Below, one piece after another: positions 45,560 to 55,401 of a stretch of 64,000 nt of DNA (positions within the stretch are counted from its first letter, which is position 1; each line of letters begins with the position of its first letter). Location of the stretch: contig JACCFC020000018.1 in assembly GCA_020830965.2 (NCBI GenBank), positions 1 through 64,000 of the forward strand, given 5' to 3'. A program made the position numbers and the translations under genes. The notes below the pieces were generated by a model. The model had not been told where the DNA came from and ran no database searches. It saw only the letters and a program-made list of their open reading frames with translations. Origin of the DNA: Neisseriaceae bacterium TC5R-5 (GTDB lineage Bacteria > Pseudomonadota > Gammaproteobacteria > Burkholderiales > Chromobacteriaceae).

Positions 45560-46495
45560 ATGCACTTCGACCTTACTGATCTACGTCTATTCGTGCTCGT
45601 TGCCGAAGAAGGTAACCTGACCCGTGCCGCTACCCGTCAACATCTCTCGTTGGCCGCAGCCAGCGCACGCATCAAGGCACTGGAAGCGCAAACAGGGCTG
45701 CCATTGCTCTATCGCGAATCCAGAGGCATGCGCCTCTCGCCACCTGGCCTGACTTTTTTGCACCATGCTCGTGGCGTTTTACATCAGGTAGCGCAATTAC
45801 ATGGTGATCTGCAGGAATACAGCGATGGCGTGCGCGCTCATCTACGCGTCTTTGCCAATACCACCGCGGTAAGCGACTTTCTGCCGGAAATTCTGCCCTC
45901 TTTTCTGGCCAATAATTCTCATGTAAATATTGATCTTCAGGAGAAGCCAAATGCAGATATTGCACGTGGCGTACTCGACAGACGTGCAGACCTAGGCATT
46001 GTCGCGGGTCAGGTCGATACCCTAGGCTTACAAAGGCTACATTTCAGCACCGACCGGCTGGTATTGGTCACCGCTAATAATCACCGCTTCGCCCAGCACA
46101 AAACCATCACTTTTGCCGACACCTTGGAAGAAGACGCAATCGGCATGCAGCAAGACAGCACCCTGCAAAATTTTCTAGGGCAAATCACCGCCAAACTCGG
46201 CAAACCGCTGAAACTGCGTATCCAGCTCGACAGCTTTGATGCCATGTGCCGCATGATAGGCGCGGGGGTAGGAGTGGGGGTGGTACCGGAGAGCGCCGCA
46301 CGACGCAACCGCGATAGCATGGGGCTAGCGCTGATTGAACTGACGGATAGCTGGAGCATACGGGAGCGCTATGTTCTGATGCGAGATAGGGCTACGCTAT
46401 CCGCCCACGCCCAGGCGCTGATCAATGCCCTGTTGGCTCACTATCAAGCACAAGCGGAGCAGCTCTCGCAGAACGCTAAGACCCATAAAAAATAG
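45560..46495 (+). CDS. LysR-family regulator, probable regulator of the acid-degradation operon
   Basis: The 311 residues have an N-terminal helix-turn-helix (DLRLFVLVAEEGNLTRAATRQHLSLAAASARIKALEAQ) and a full effector domain (about 90-295) with GAGVGVGVVPESAARR. The itaconate gene sets of Pseudomonas and Yersinia are controlled by a nearby LysR protein (RipR/ItcR), and this is the only LysR gene close to the operon here, separated from it by the racemase-like gene. That role is an inference. Its stop codon overlaps a terminator shared with mscS. Confidence 0.9.
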   Translation: MHFDLTDLRLFVLVAEEGNLTRAATRQHLSLAAASARIKALEAQTGLPLLYRESRGMRLSPPGLTFLHHARGVLHQVAQLHGDLQEYSDGVRAHLRVFANTTAVSDFLPEILPSFLANNSHVNIDLQEKPNADIARGVLDRRADLGIVAGQVDTLGLQRLHFSTDRLVLVTANNHRFAQHKTITFADTLEEDAIGMQQDSTLQNFLGQITAKLGKPLKLRIQLDSFDAMCRMIGAGVGVGVVPESAARRNRDSMGLALIELTDSWSIRERYVLMRDRATLSAHAQALINALLAHYQAQAEQLSQNAKTHKK

Positions 46496-46514
46496 CCGCA
46501 CAGGGCGGCTATTT
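46490..46514 (+). terminator. Bidirectional terminator between the LysR gene and mscS
   Basis: AAATAGCCGC (46490-46499) and GCGGCTATTT (46505-46514) form a perfect 10-bp stem with a 5-nt loop. A residues precede it and TTT follows, so it serves both convergent genes. It includes the LysR stop codon TAG. Confidence 0.75.
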
Positions 46515-46519
46515 GCCAG

Positions 46520-47377
46520 TCAGCTTAGCTGCTCAGCCGGGTCTTCGGGAAAACACTCCATGAAAAAACGGCGCAGAATCGCTTGTTCAATGGTTTGGCG
46601 CTCACGTCCAGGGATAGCGATACGCAAGATCAATTGATAGCGTTTATCATCAACCGGCTGCAGGGAAACACGCGGATCAACCGAGGGAATATCCACCAGA
46701 TAACGTTTAGTAATATTGGCCATGTGGCGACGGGCGATATCTAAATGAGGCTGACAATACTCGCTTGCCGCCTCCATCAACACCCGCTCTGCCTTAGCGG
46801 GTGGTACCGAATACGGTACCGGCACATTGACAATATGCATTACATAATCGCCCATATAATTTTCCCGAATCACAGGGGTCGACAATAAAACACTATTAGG
46901 AAAACTAATGGCGCGCCCGGTGATTTGATGCGAGCTGTGACTAGGGCCGATTTCCATCACCGTAGTGCAAAACATATCAATATCAATCACCCGGCCACGC
47001 ACATTACCCACTTCAATATGATCGCCCAGACTATAAGTATTGGAAAATTGGCGCATCAGGCCACCGGATAAACACATCAGCAGTTCTTTGATCGCCAAGA
47101 TCACTGCAACAGCGACGGCCAGCATGGATACCGCGATACTTTGCAGTTCATTGGCCCAGATCAAACCAATACCGGCTAAGCCCACCACAAACAGGCTTTG
47201 GCGGGTTGTCACCGACCAGCGCCGCCGGGTAGACACCGGCACCGTGGTTTGCCGGGTAAGCAAGCGATCTACCACAAAGCGAATCAGCAGCAAGGCAGCA
47301 ATCAGAATCAGCGAACGGAGGATTTCCGACACATAATTACCGCGCAAATAGTGAATCAGTTCAACAAGCGTATTCAT
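46520..47377 (-). CDS. MscS-family small-conductance mechanosensitive channel
   Basis: This inner-membrane channel releases solutes on hypo-osmotic shock. Three hydrophobic segments (about 15-37, 60-80 and 83-110) precede the beta domain. The pore helix region reads IAVSMLAVAVAVILAIKELLMCLSGGLMRQFSNTYSLGD, and the MscS beta motif follows as GRVIDIDMFCTTV and ISFPNSVLLSTPV. The cytoplasmic alpha/beta domain ends near the C-terminus. Length 285 equals E. coli MscS (286). It is 11 bp downstream of prfC. Confidence 0.9.
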   Translation of the reverse strand: MNTLVELIHYLRGNYVSEILRSLILIAALLLIRFVVDRLLTRQTTVPVSTRRRWSVTTRQSLFVVGLAGIGLIWANELQSIAVSMLAVAVAVILAIKELLMCLSGGLMRQFSNTYSLGDHIEVGNVRGRVIDIDMFCTTVMEIGPSHSSHQITGRAISFPNSVLLSTPVIRENYMGDYVMHIVNVPVPYSVPPAKAERVLMEAASEYCQPHLDIARRHMANITKRYLVDIPSVDPRVSLQPVDDKRYQLILRIAIPGRERQTIEQAILRRFFMECFPEDPAEQLS

Positions 47378-47388
47378 CGTGACGAACC

Positions 47389-48999
47389 CTATACATTCAG
47401 GTTGACCGCATGTTCACGGGTTTCGTGGAAAACCATCTCGGGCCAGCGTTCCTGTGTCAGTTGAAAATTCACCCGGTTAGGGGCCAGATAAGCCAGATTA
47501 TTCCCGGCATCAGTAGCAATATTAATTTCCAGTGCTTTGACAAATTCATCCAGCTTTTTGCGATCCGTACAGCTAAACCAGCGTGCCGACCAGATACTGG
47601 CCGACTCAAACACCGCCTCGACACCATATTCTGCCGCCAATCGTGACGCTACCACTTCAAATTGCAGCACCCCTACCGCGCCCAGAATCAAATCGCCACC
47701 ACTATGCGGCTTAAACACCTGGACCGCACCCTCTTCTCCTAGCTGTTGCAAGCCTTTATGCAATTGCTTGAGTTTGAGCGGGTTCTTGATACGCACACTG
47801 CGGAATAATTCCGGTGCAAAGAAGGGAATACCGGTAAAGGCCAATTGCTCACCTTCAGAAAAGCTATCGCCAATCTGAATATTGCCGTGATTGGGGATAC
47901 CGATGATGTCACCGGCAAATGCCTCTTCGACGATCTCGCGATCATGTGACATAAAAGTCACCACACTGGAGGCTGCAATTTCACGATTCAGCCGTAGGTG
48001 CTTCATCTTCATGCCGCGCTCAAACTGACCAGAGCACACCCGCAAAAAGGCAATACGATCACGATGCTTCGGGTCCATATTCGCCTGAATTTTGAATACA
48101 AAACCAGAAAACTTGGCTTCACCGGGAGCCACATCACGCACGGTGGCTCCACGCGCCTGGGGCGCTGGCGCCCAATCAATCAGCGCGTTGAGAATCTCAC
48201 GTACTCCAAAATTATTGATGGCCGAACCAAAGAACACTGGCGTCAACTCGCCAGCCAAGAAGGCCTCTACATCCCACTCATTGGATGCCCCCTTCACCAG
48301 TTCGATCTCCATACGCAATTGTTCCATTTCCAAAGGGAACAACTCATCAAGGCGCGGATTATCAATACCAGTAATCACTTCGATATCGCTGATTAGTTTT
48401 TCAGTTCCCGCTTCAAATAAAATCACTTCATCATTTAACAAGCTGTAAACACCACGGAAGGTCTTACCCATGCCAATAGGCCAGGTAATCGGCGCGCAAC
48501 GTATCTTCAATACGCTTTCCACCTCATCCAGCAAGTCCAGACTATCACGTACCTCACGGTCACATTTATTCATGAAAGTCACGATGGGGGTATCACGCAA
48601 CCGGCACACATTCAGCAGCTTGATGGTCTGCTCCTCCACCCCCTTGGCGGCATCAATCACCATTAGCGCACTGTCCACGGCCGTGAGCACACGGTAAGTA
48701 TCCTCAGAGAAATCCTGGTGGCCCGGTGTATCCAGCAGATTAACGGTGTGGTCACGATAGTTGAACTGCATCACCGACGACGCCACCGAGATCCCACGCT
48801 GCTTTTCAATCTCCATCCAGTCTGAAGTGGCAAACTTGCCACCCTTCTTGCCTTTGACCGTTCCAGCCATTTGAATGGCTCCGGAAAACAACAGCAGTTT
48901 TTCAGTTAAGGTAGTTTTACCAGCGTCAGGGTGGGCAATGATGGCGAAAGTACGACGCTGCGCCACTTCCGCAGCGATGCGACTCAATTCGGTGGACAT
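47389..48999 (-). CDS. prfC: Peptide chain release factor 3
   Basis: RF3 is the GTPase that removes RF1/RF2 from the ribosome after termination. The G-domain has the P-loop [14 protein letters not shown], the switch [20 protein letters not shown] and NKCD. Domain II follows ([19 protein letters not shown]), with the RF3-specific C-terminal domain. Length 536 (E. coli 529). It lies just upstream of mscS and may be cotranscribed with it. Confidence 0.97.
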   Translation of the reverse strand: MSTELSRIAAEVAQRRTFAIIAHPDAGKTTLTEKLLLFSGAIQMAGTVKGKKGGKFATSDWMEIEKQRGISVASSVMQFNYRDHTVNLLDTPGHQDFSEDTYRVLTAVDSALMVIDAAKGVEEQTIKLLNVCRLRDTPIVTFMNKCDREVRDSLDLLDEVESVLKIRCAPITWPIGMGKTFRGVYSLLNDEVILFEAGTEKLISDIEVITGIDNPRLDELFPLEMEQLRMEIELVKGASNEWDVEAFLAGELTPVFFGSAINNFGVREILNALIDWAPAPQARGATVRDVAPGEAKFSGFVFKIQANMDPKHRDRIAFLRVCSGQFERGMKMKHLRLNREIAASSVVTFMSHDREIVEEAFAGDIIGIPNHGNIQIGDSFSEGEQLAFTGIPFFAPELFRSVRIKNPLKLKQLHKGLQQLGEEGAVQVFKPHSGGDLILGAVGVLQFEVVASRLAAEYGVEAVFESASIWSARWFSCTDRKKLDEFVKALEINIATDAGNNLAYLAPNRVNFQLTQERWPEMVFHETREHAVNLNV

Positions 49000-49156
49000 A
49001 TTGGTTTAGGTATCGAAGTACAGGAAAGGCGCTCATTTTACCGGACTTGGCGGCGAAGAGCGTAAAAAAAACCGGCTTTATTGGCATGCCACTAACCATG
49101 GATAGGGCCATACATGATTGGCAAGGCGGCTAGAAAAGCCCTCTAGCCTTACACTC

Positions 49157-49765
49157 TCATCTGCTGGCAAGCATAACTTGACGATAACAGTTTACCCGTG
49201 CCCACACTGTGAAATTCCGGTACAACTTGCCGCTGGCTTCGGATACCTCCACCCGCACCGACATGCGCGAATCAATGTGACCACCATTACCCACTCGCGC
49301 GGTCAGGATAAAACCTTCTGGCAATAACTCATTATCCAAGATAGTCATTGGCAGAATTTCCAGGCGTTCACAACGCGACACTAAAAACTCATGCAATTTA
49401 TTACGACTGAGCGACCAGAGCCGACCATCCGACGGGAGCCCGCCAACCCGGCTGACTGTTAGGCTAGGCGGAGTATGTAGCGGCCAAATAGCAGCCTGCT
49501 CAGGTCCCAAAGCCTCCAGCCAGGCACGCTGCAATTGCTGCGCCGTTAACACGGAGACTCGACCAAAATAAGGGGAAGGACCCAGTTGATAGAGAGCAAG
49601 CGAGTCGCGCAAGTCCGTCGGCAAATTCGGTAATAGCTGATCAAACGTCACAACCGATCGCTGTACGCTGACTTCTTCTTGCAAAGACAACTCCGCTGCC
49701 CGGGTCAGGGTACTCATTATGCTGCTTAGGCTTAAAGCCAAGGCTAGAATCACACGCCACTTCAT
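49157..49765 (-). CDS. FlgA-like periplasmic protein
   Basis: The 202-residue protein has a signal peptide (MKWRVILALALSLSSIMSTLTRAA). The mature part has VTFDQLLPNLPTDLRDSL, GPSPYFGRVSVLTAQQLQRAW and SLTVSRVGG, which resembles the N-terminal and middle regions of FlgA, the chaperone of flagellar P-ring assembly. It ends FTVWARVNCYRQVML, apparently without the full SAF-domain tail of FlgA. ATG 49765 is the sensible start. It is isolated from other basal-body genes; assignment to FlgA is tentative. Confidence 0.45.
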   Translation of the reverse strand: MKWRVILALALSLSSIMSTLTRAAELSLQEEVSVQRSVVTFDQLLPNLPTDLRDSLALYQLGPSPYFGRVSVLTAQQLQRAWLEALGPEQAAIWPLHTPPSLTVSRVGGLPSDGRLWSLSRNKLHEFLVSRCERLEILPMTILDNELLPEGFILTARVGNGGHIDSRMSVRVEVSEASGKLYRNFTVWARVNCYRQVMLASR

Positions 49766-49804
49766 ATTACCGACACTCTCTTCAACGAATACATACACAG
49801 CCAT

Positions 49805-50313
49805 ATCTATAGAAAAATAGCCGAACTAGGCGATAAAATGATTACCTAGTTCGGCCACAACAACAAGACTTAAACTTCATCAAAAATTTATCTAATCATT
49901 CACAAGCCAATATCGCCTGTATTCCAAAACTCTCAAAAACTCAATATGTTTTATCTACTAATAGTGCTCAAAAGCACGGTATTTCATCCTGTAACTTTGG
50001 CTACTCCTAACCATCCCGCCATTACCTAGACAAGATAGGCTAAGCCTGTGCAACCATGTTCATTCGATTTGCCGTGTCGGACACATCAAAAAATATTCTT
50101 ATTTTTTAATGTCCCGAGAGGATATACAAACCATCGATACTCTTCAACACATTTTTGCTTAATATCATGATTTAACACAACATTATGAAAATAAAATCCA
50201 AAGATCACAAATCGGCAATTAATTTTAAATTTAAAATAAATTTTATTATTTAATATTCTTATTAAATAATAAAAACATTAAATAAAACTGCTCATAAATT
50301 AATTAGAAAATAC
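49805..50313. other. AT-rich non-coding gap
   Basis: About 500 bp without a supported gene. A hairpin of GGACACATCAAAAAATA (50079-50095) with TTATTTTTTAATGTCC (50099-50114) has two bulges, and the stretch 50200-50310 is almost pure A/T. Base composition differs sharply from its neighbours. No tRNA or promoter of good quality was seen. Confidence 0.5.
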
Positions 50314-51651
50314 TTAACGTGGTGCCACACGTGTTGTCAAAGCAGCAGGCTGGTAATCTGGCCGGATACGACAAGCCTTATCCTTCTGCTCCGGCACGCT
50401 GACACACAATACCATCACTTGCTGTGCGGTGGGTTTACTACCGGTATCAATCCAATTCAGTAACGCGGTTAACAAGGCCGGATAATAAACGTCACCTAAA
50501 TAGCTATGCTCAGACTCCGCAGCGAACAGTTGCAATAAACGCTGCTGTTGGCCAGCGGCGCTAACCTGCTGACGATAAACACTCTCCAGCTCGACAAAGG
50601 CGGTTGGATCATCCATTGCGTGAATACTCAATACCGGCACTGGCAACTGACCATTGGCCTGACTATCTGCAGCCAGCTGGGCTACGGCAACCGGGTCAGC
50701 CCGATAACGCTGTACACCGGCGTTCAAAGCCAGATCATCGCTAGAACCCTGATAAATCACTTTTTCGTTCGTAAACGGGTTCTTATTATCCAAGCGCTGT
50801 TGCGTCAAATCAGCAAAAAGCCAGGTAGCCCAATTCAGGTGTCCTAGCAAAGAGCGCTCGGGAATCTTTACTACATTTAGAATATCGTTTAAACGCTGCT
50901 GTTGCAGGGCGCTACGCTGCGTCGGCGCTGAACTCAGACCGGTACACTCATCCACACGCACTGCCAACTCGCTACGGCTTAAGCGGCTGCCTGCTGGCAG
51001 TCCCTGCCACAATGGGTAAGCGGGCTCATCCGCGCGCGGGTGATTTTGACAAAAATATTGGTATACCACGCGCAAATCTAAACGAAAGGGGTAAGCATTG
51101 CCGCCTCCACCCAATACACCATTGCTCAGCAACACACCATCGTAAGGTGGCTGGCCCTGCGCACTATGCGCGTACAATTCAACAGCCTTGGCCGCGACAC
51201 CAGCACCGTAGCTTTGGCCATGCAGCAAGGTACGACGTGGTGGTGGCATAAAACCCAGCACCAGTTGACGCAAACGTTCGGTATCTTCTGCCGCCATGGT
51301 CACACCATAACCACCACGACGATAACTGGAGCCTGCCCAGGCATAACCGGCATTTACCAGCACCGCCCAGCGTTTCAGGTCCTGCTCGCTACGCTCTCGT
51401 GTTGGCGCACCCAGCTCTGGCCCGCCATGAGCGTGTAATAGCAGCACCTGATTCCACTCTTGCGGCACTGCCAGCCAATAAAAGGCACCCTGCTCATCCT
51501 GTCCGCTATAACAGCGGGCCTTGATCTTAATCTCCGCCGGGCAAGGCCAGACCGGCAAAGACTCCGCAGCTTGTGCCTGAAACGTACCGCAAAAGCTAAA
51601 CACTCCCAAACACAAGATAGCCAATAAGAACCGGCGCTGAAAAACCCACAT
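50314..51651 (-). CDS. Secreted alpha/beta hydrolase
   Basis: This 445-residue exported hydrolase has a signal peptide (about 1-28, ending FQAQA). The oxyanion segment is LLLHAHGGPEL, the nucleophile elbow LLHGQSYGAGVAAKA with Ser in GQSYG, the probable acid is in IHAMDDPTAFVELE and the catalytic His in ESEHSYLGDVYYP. Six cysteines suggest disulfides (for example PCPAEIKIKARC near the N-terminus and CVSVPEQKDKAC near the C-terminus). GGGGGAA precedes ATG 51651. Substrate unknown; a secreted esterase or peptidase is plausible. Confidence 0.8.
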   Translation of the reverse strand: MWVFQRRFLLAILCLGVFSFCGTFQAQAAESLPVWPCPAEIKIKARCYSGQDEQGAFYWLAVPQEWNQVLLLHAHGGPELGAPTRERSEQDLKRWAVLVNAGYAWAGSSYRRGGYGVTMAAEDTERLRQLVLGFMPPPRRTLLHGQSYGAGVAAKAVELYAHSAQGQPPYDGVLLSNGVLGGGGNAYPFRLDLRVVYQYFCQNHPRADEPAYPLWQGLPAGSRLSRSELAVRVDECTGLSSAPTQRSALQQQRLNDILNVVKIPERSLLGHLNWATWLFADLTQQRLDNKNPFTNEKVIYQGSSDDLALNAGVQRYRADPVAVAQLAADSQANGQLPVPVLSIHAMDDPTAFVELESVYRQQVSAAGQQQRLLQLFAAESEHSYLGDVYYPALLTALLNWIDTGSKPTAQQVMVLCVSVPEQKDKACRIRPDYQPAALTTRVAPR

Positions 51652-51675
51652 ATTTCCCCCTTTTTTCGATACTGT

Positions 51676-52308
51676 TTACAAAAACAGCAACAAACGCAGC
51701 CCCAACCCGATAAACACTGTCCCCGCTATCCGCTCTAAACAAGCAGCAGCCCCGGGGCGACGTCCCAGATACTGGCCCAAGCTCCCGGAAAAATAAGCCA
51801 ACCCAGCAAAAATCAGCATCGCCTGCAGCGTAAATAACACACCAAACCAAGCAATCTGCCATCCCACCGCCCCTTGCTGTACACGTACAAACTGTGGCAG
51901 AAAAGCCAAAAAGAACAGCACCACTTTAGGATTCAAAGCATTCGCAATCAGACCACGACGAAAAGTCAGTACTAAAGAATCTGTGAACTGCTGCGACTGC
52001 TGTAGCTCAAGCCGTTTACCCACACTTGCCCAAGCCTGCCAGCCCAAATACAGCAAATAAACCCCACCCGCCAGTTTGAGCAGGCCAAAAGCCAAGGGTG
52101 AAGCAGCAATAAAAGCACTCACCCCTAATACCGCCAATAAGGTGTGATTCAAGCACCCCAGCGCACAAGCCACCGCAAACACTAGGCCCTGACGGCGACC
52201 TTTGGCCAGGCTGTGGCTTAGCACCATTAAATTATCGGGCCCGGGAGCCAGTGTAATCAGCACGGCAGCCCCCAGAAACCCCATGCTTTGCTCTAGGCTG
52301 ATCATCAT
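51676..52308 (-). CDS. LysE/RhtB-family amino-acid exporter
   Basis: This inner-membrane exporter of about 210 residues has six hydrophobic segments. The family signature is GAAVLITLAPGPDNLMVLSHSLAKGRRQGL near the N-terminus. AGGVYLLYLGWQAW and RRGLIANALNPKVVLFFLAFLPQF are also typical. The start at 52308 (ATG ATG ATC) follows the homology; the open frame extends 23 residues upstream. The substrate (homoserine, threonine, leucine or other) cannot be told. It is divergent from yajQ. Confidence 0.88.
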   Translation of the reverse strand: MMISLEQSMGFLGAAVLITLAPGPDNLMVLSHSLAKGRRQGLVFAVACALGCLNHTLLAVLGVSAFIAASPLAFGLLKLAGGVYLLYLGWQAWASVGKRLELQQSQQFTDSLVLTFRRGLIANALNPKVVLFFLAFLPQFVRVQQGAVGWQIAWFGVLFTLQAMLIFAGLAYFSGSLGQYLGRRPGAAACLERIAGTVFIGLGLRLLLFL

Positions 52309-52428
52309 GGCCGGCAGTGTATCACTTTGGCATTTTTTGCTGCCAGTTTCCCGCACCACAACAGGCAGTCGTGACAAGTCGGGTAGCTGGCACTAGAATT
52401 CTGGGCATTCTGAACCGGGAGACTAGCC

Positions 52429-52929
52429 ATGCCATCGTTTGATATTGTTTCTGAAGTAGACAAAGTAGAAATCCGTAACGCCATTGAACAGGCGAATAAA
52501 GAAGTTTCCACCCGCTACGACTTCAAAGGCAGCGATGCCCGCATTGAAGTAAATGATAAAGAGCTCACACTCTATGCCGACGCCGAATTCCAGCTGGAAC
52601 AGGTAAACGATATTCTGGTGAGCAAACTCTCCAAACGCGGTGTCGATGTACGCTGCATGGAATATGGCAAACTAGAAAAAGTCAGCGGCAATAAGGTGAA
52701 AAAAGTCTTGACCGTGCAGGAAGGACTAGAATCCGAACTGGCCAAGAAAATTGTCAGAATCATTAAGGATGCCAAACTGAAAGTACAGGCCAGCATCCAG
52801 GGCGACTCGGTACGGGTAAGCGGCGCCAAACGTGATTTGCTACAAGAATGTATCGCGCTGATCCGCAAAGACATTGCCGATGACAAAGAAAACGGCTTCC
52901 CTTTACAGTTTAATAATTTTCGTGATTAG
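52429..52929 (+). CDS. yajQ: YajQ-family nucleotide-binding protein
   Basis: This cytosolic protein has two ferredoxin-like domains; relatives bind cyclic-di-GMP or tRNA/nucleotides. The N-terminus [20 protein letters not shown] is the family signature, with [12 protein letters not shown] and the C-terminal [10 protein letters not shown]. Length 166 (E. coli 163). GGGAGA precedes ATG 52429. It is single and followed by a hairpin. Confidence 0.95.
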   Translation: MPSFDIVSEVDKVEIRNAIEQANKEVSTRYDFKGSDARIEVNDKELTLYADAEFQLEQVNDILVSKLSKRGVDVRCMEYGKLEKVSGNKVKKVLTVQEGLESELAKKIVRIIKDAKLKVQASIQGDSVRVSGAKRDLLQECIALIRKDIADDKENGFPLQFNNFRD

Positions 52930-52934
52930 TCAGT

Positions 52935-52960
52935 CCTACTGACAACACGCTGTCAGTAGG
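52935..52960 (+). other. Hairpin after yajQ
   Basis: CCTACTGACA (52935-52944) and TGTCAGTAGG (52951-52960) form a perfect 10-bp stem with a 6-nt loop, 6 bp after the yajQ stop. No T tract follows directly, so termination would have to be factor-assisted. Confidence 0.5.
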
Positions 52961-53008
52961 GTGGCGTTAAGCTGGGCTTTCCTGTCAATCAACCGAAAGA
53001 GGCAAACG

Positions 53009-53650
53009 ATGTCTGCTGACTTAATTCTGTATACCCACCCGATGTCGCGTGGACGCACTGTGCGCTGGTTACTGGAAGAAATTGGCGTCCCCTACCAGAC
53101 CGAATACCTGACTTATAGCCTGGCGATGAAAACCCCGGAATATCTGGCGATTAATCCAATGGGCAAAGTACCGGCCTTAGTACATCACGATGTCGTGATC
53201 ACCGAGACGGCCGCTATCTGCGCTTACCTGGCCGATGCTTTCCCGCAAGCCAAGCTCAGCCCGGCACTAGACGACCCGCAGCGCGGTACTTATCTACGCT
53301 GGCTGTTCTTCGCAGCCGGGCCGCTGGAAAGCGCCATCGTCAATCGCACATTGGGCCTGCTAACGCCAGTCGACAAAGAAGCCATGGTGGGATACGGCAA
53401 TATGCAGCGACTGCTGAGCACCTTAAATCACGCCCTATCACAGGGGGATTACTTGTTGGGCGACCGCCTAAGCGCGGCCGATATTTATCTGGGCTCAGCG
53501 CTGAACTGGTATCTGTATATGCAGCAGATCGAAGCGCAGCCTTTAATCCAAGATTACTGTGCTCGCTTACGGCAACGCCCGGCCTGTATACGCGCGGCAG
53601 CCATTGATGATGCGCTGTTGGTTAAGCCAGAATTTGCCCTGCCGGAATAA
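53009..53650 (+). CDS. Glutathione S-transferase family protein
   Basis: The 213-residue cytosolic protein has an N-terminal thioredoxin-like domain starting LILYTHPMSRGRTVRWLLEE, in which the Ser after Met is the likely glutathione-activating residue. The ITETAAICAYLADAFP segment binds the gamma-glutamyl group. The helical C-terminal domain has the LSAADIYLGSAL N-capping motif. GAAAGAGG precedes ATG 53009; the frame extends 48 bp upstream without homology. Substrate unknown. Confidence 0.9.
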   Translation: MSADLILYTHPMSRGRTVRWLLEEIGVPYQTEYLTYSLAMKTPEYLAINPMGKVPALVHHDVVITETAAICAYLADAFPQAKLSPALDDPQRGTYLRWLFFAAGPLESAIVNRTLGLLTPVDKEAMVGYGNMQRLLSTLNHALSQGDYLLGDRLSAADIYLGSALNWYLYMQQIEAQPLIQDYCARLRQRPACIRAAAIDDALLVKPEFALPE

Positions 53651-53675
53651 AACGGGCTCTTAAATGGCATGAGCA

Positions 53676-53702
53676 GTGCAGATGGCGTGAAGCCGCCTGC
53701 AC
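53676..53702. terminator. Hairpin between convergent GST and prpD
   Basis: GTGCAGATGGC (53676-53686) and GCCGCCTGCAC (53692-53702) pair with two mismatches or wobble pairs around a 5-nt loop. It lies between convergent stops. The following TTTAT is a weak T tract. Confidence 0.5.
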
Positions 53703-53722
53703 CGCTTTATCTTGACACTATT

Positions 53723-55174
53723 TCAAATCACCCATAGATCAGTAAATGCTGGCACTGGCGTACCCAATAATCGCGGCTGATCTTGGCACAGTTCAAAAAT
53801 GGCCTGCTGTTGCCGCTCAGGAAAACGCCGCGCCAAATTGGTCTTAAACTTCGCCTCCAGTAAGGGAATGCCCTCCTGACGCCGGCGCTGATGACCTACC
53901 GGGTATTCGCACACAACTTCGGCCAAACTGCTGCCATCATTGAATTCAATACAGATGCCGTTAGCAATGCTGCGTTTTTCCGGGTCATGATAGTCTTTAC
54001 TGAACTGAGCATCTTCGACACAAACAATTTTGGCACGCAAGGCATCAATACGTGCATCAGTGGCAACCATATCCTCATAATCTGCAGCAGTAAGGCGACC
54101 ATAAATCAACGGTACAGCAACCATATACTGAATGCAGTGATCTCGATCTGCCGGATTCGCTAATGGGCCTTGCTTGTCGATAATACGGATACAGGCTTCA
54201 TGAGTACGGATGGTGATTTTCTTGATATCTGCGGTACTCTTACCCGATTGGAGCAGTTGCTGATGCAATTGCATCGCACACTCCACGGCGGTTTGACTGT
54301 GAAACTCGGCCGGGAAAGAAATCTTGAACAATACTTTTTCCATCACATAGCTGCCATAAGGGCGCTGAAAACGGAACGACTGCCCCTTGAACAGCACATC
54401 ATAAAATCCCCAGGTTTTGGCACTCAACACGGTAGGGATGCCCATTTCTCCTTTCAAAGTAAACAAGACCAAGCGCACTGCCCGGCTGGTAGCATCACCC
54501 GCCGCCCAAGATTTACGTGAACCGGTATTGGGTGTATGGCGGTAAGTGCGCAGGCTTTGCCCATCGACAAAGGCTTGCGATACCGCATTGACGATATCGG
54601 CTTTACTCCCACCCAGCAGCCAGGTACACACTGCCGCCGAGGCCACTTTCACCAGTACGACATGATCAAGCCCGACTTGGTTAAAGCTATTTTCTAATGC
54701 CAAGCAACCCTGAATTTCATGCGCCTTGATCATCGCCTGCAACACATCCCGCATCGTCAACGGTGCCTGACCCTTGGCCTGACGCTCGCGCGAGACCCAA
54801 TCGGCAGTAGCGAGAATCCCACCCAGATTATCAGAGGGATGGCCCCACTCGGCAGCCAGCCAGGTATCGTTAAAATCCAGCCAGCGCACCATCGTACCGA
54901 TATTGAACGCTGCCTGAATCGGGTCAAGCTGAAACTGAGTACCCGGTACTTTGGCACCATTGGGCACCACGGTACCAGGCACCACTGGCCCGAGCAGCTT
55001 GGTACACGCGGGATAAGACAGCGCCTCCAGGCCACAACCCAGGGTGTCTATCAGACATAGTCGTGCAGTATTCCAGGCCTCGCTGGAAGTAATGGTGTAG
55101 TCGGCAACATACTGAGCAATATCACTCAGTACCTGATCGGCTGGCGGGCGCTCATTGGAGAGATGGGTAGACAT
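53723..55174 (-). CDS. prpD: 2-methylcitrate dehydratase
   Basis: It dehydrates 2-methylcitrate in the propionate-degrading 2-methylcitrate cycle. The protein from ATG 55174 is 483 residues, the same length as E. coli PrpD. Motifs include DTLGCGLEALSYPACTKLLGP, MVRWLDFNDTWLAAEWGHPSDN with the conserved acidic and His residues, and FPAEFHSQTAVECA. GAGG/CAGGA-type sequence precedes the ATG; the open frame adds 35 residues upstream without homology. prpB, prpC and acnD are absent here, so it stands apart from the rest of the pathway. Confidence 0.9.
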   Translation of the reverse strand: MSTHLSNERPPADQVLSDIAQYVADYTITSSEAWNTARLCLIDTLGCGLEALSYPACTKLLGPVVPGTVVPNGAKVPGTQFQLDPIQAAFNIGTMVRWLDFNDTWLAAEWGHPSDNLGGILATADWVSRERQAKGQAPLTMRDVLQAMIKAHEIQGCLALENSFNQVGLDHVVLVKVASAAVCTWLLGGSKADIVNAVSQAFVDGQSLRTYRHTPNTGSRKSWAAGDATSRAVRLVLFTLKGEMGIPTVLSAKTWGFYDVLFKGQSFRFQRPYGSYVMEKVLFKISFPAEFHSQTAVECAMQLHQQLLQSGKSTADIKKITIRTHEACIRIIDKQGPLANPADRDHCIQYMVAVPLIYGRLTAADYEDMVATDARIDALRAKIVCVEDAQFSKDYHDPEKRSIANGICIEFNDGSSLAEVVCEYPVGHQRRRQEGIPLLEAKFKTNLARRFPERQQQAIFELCQDQPRLLGTPVPAFTDLWVI

Positions 55175-55326
55175 AAAATATCCTGATGGGTAAACAAATC
55201 GCAAACATATTGCAGCGCATACAGCGGTATAGTCATGCAAGAAGAAAGCCTTGGCAAGGGGATTTGAGCTTGATGTCATACCCGTAGCAGTTGTACATTA
55301 GTGCTCTGTTTGGTGAGTGAATATTC

Positions 55327-55384
55327 AGTACAAGTGGTATGACAAGGAAACACAACGCTTGATCAGGGGGTTTGTTAGCGGCTC
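55327..55384 (+). repeat. MITE-like element, copy E (right half only)
   Basis: CAGTACAAGTGGTATGACAAGG, read from 55327, continues through GATCAGGGGGTTTGTTAGCGGCTC, matching the right half of copies A and B. TTA follows at 55385-55387. The left end is missing. The repeat ends 17 bp before the SDR start codon. Confidence 0.7.
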
Positions 55385-55401
55385 TTAAAGAGGAGAATCT
55401 T

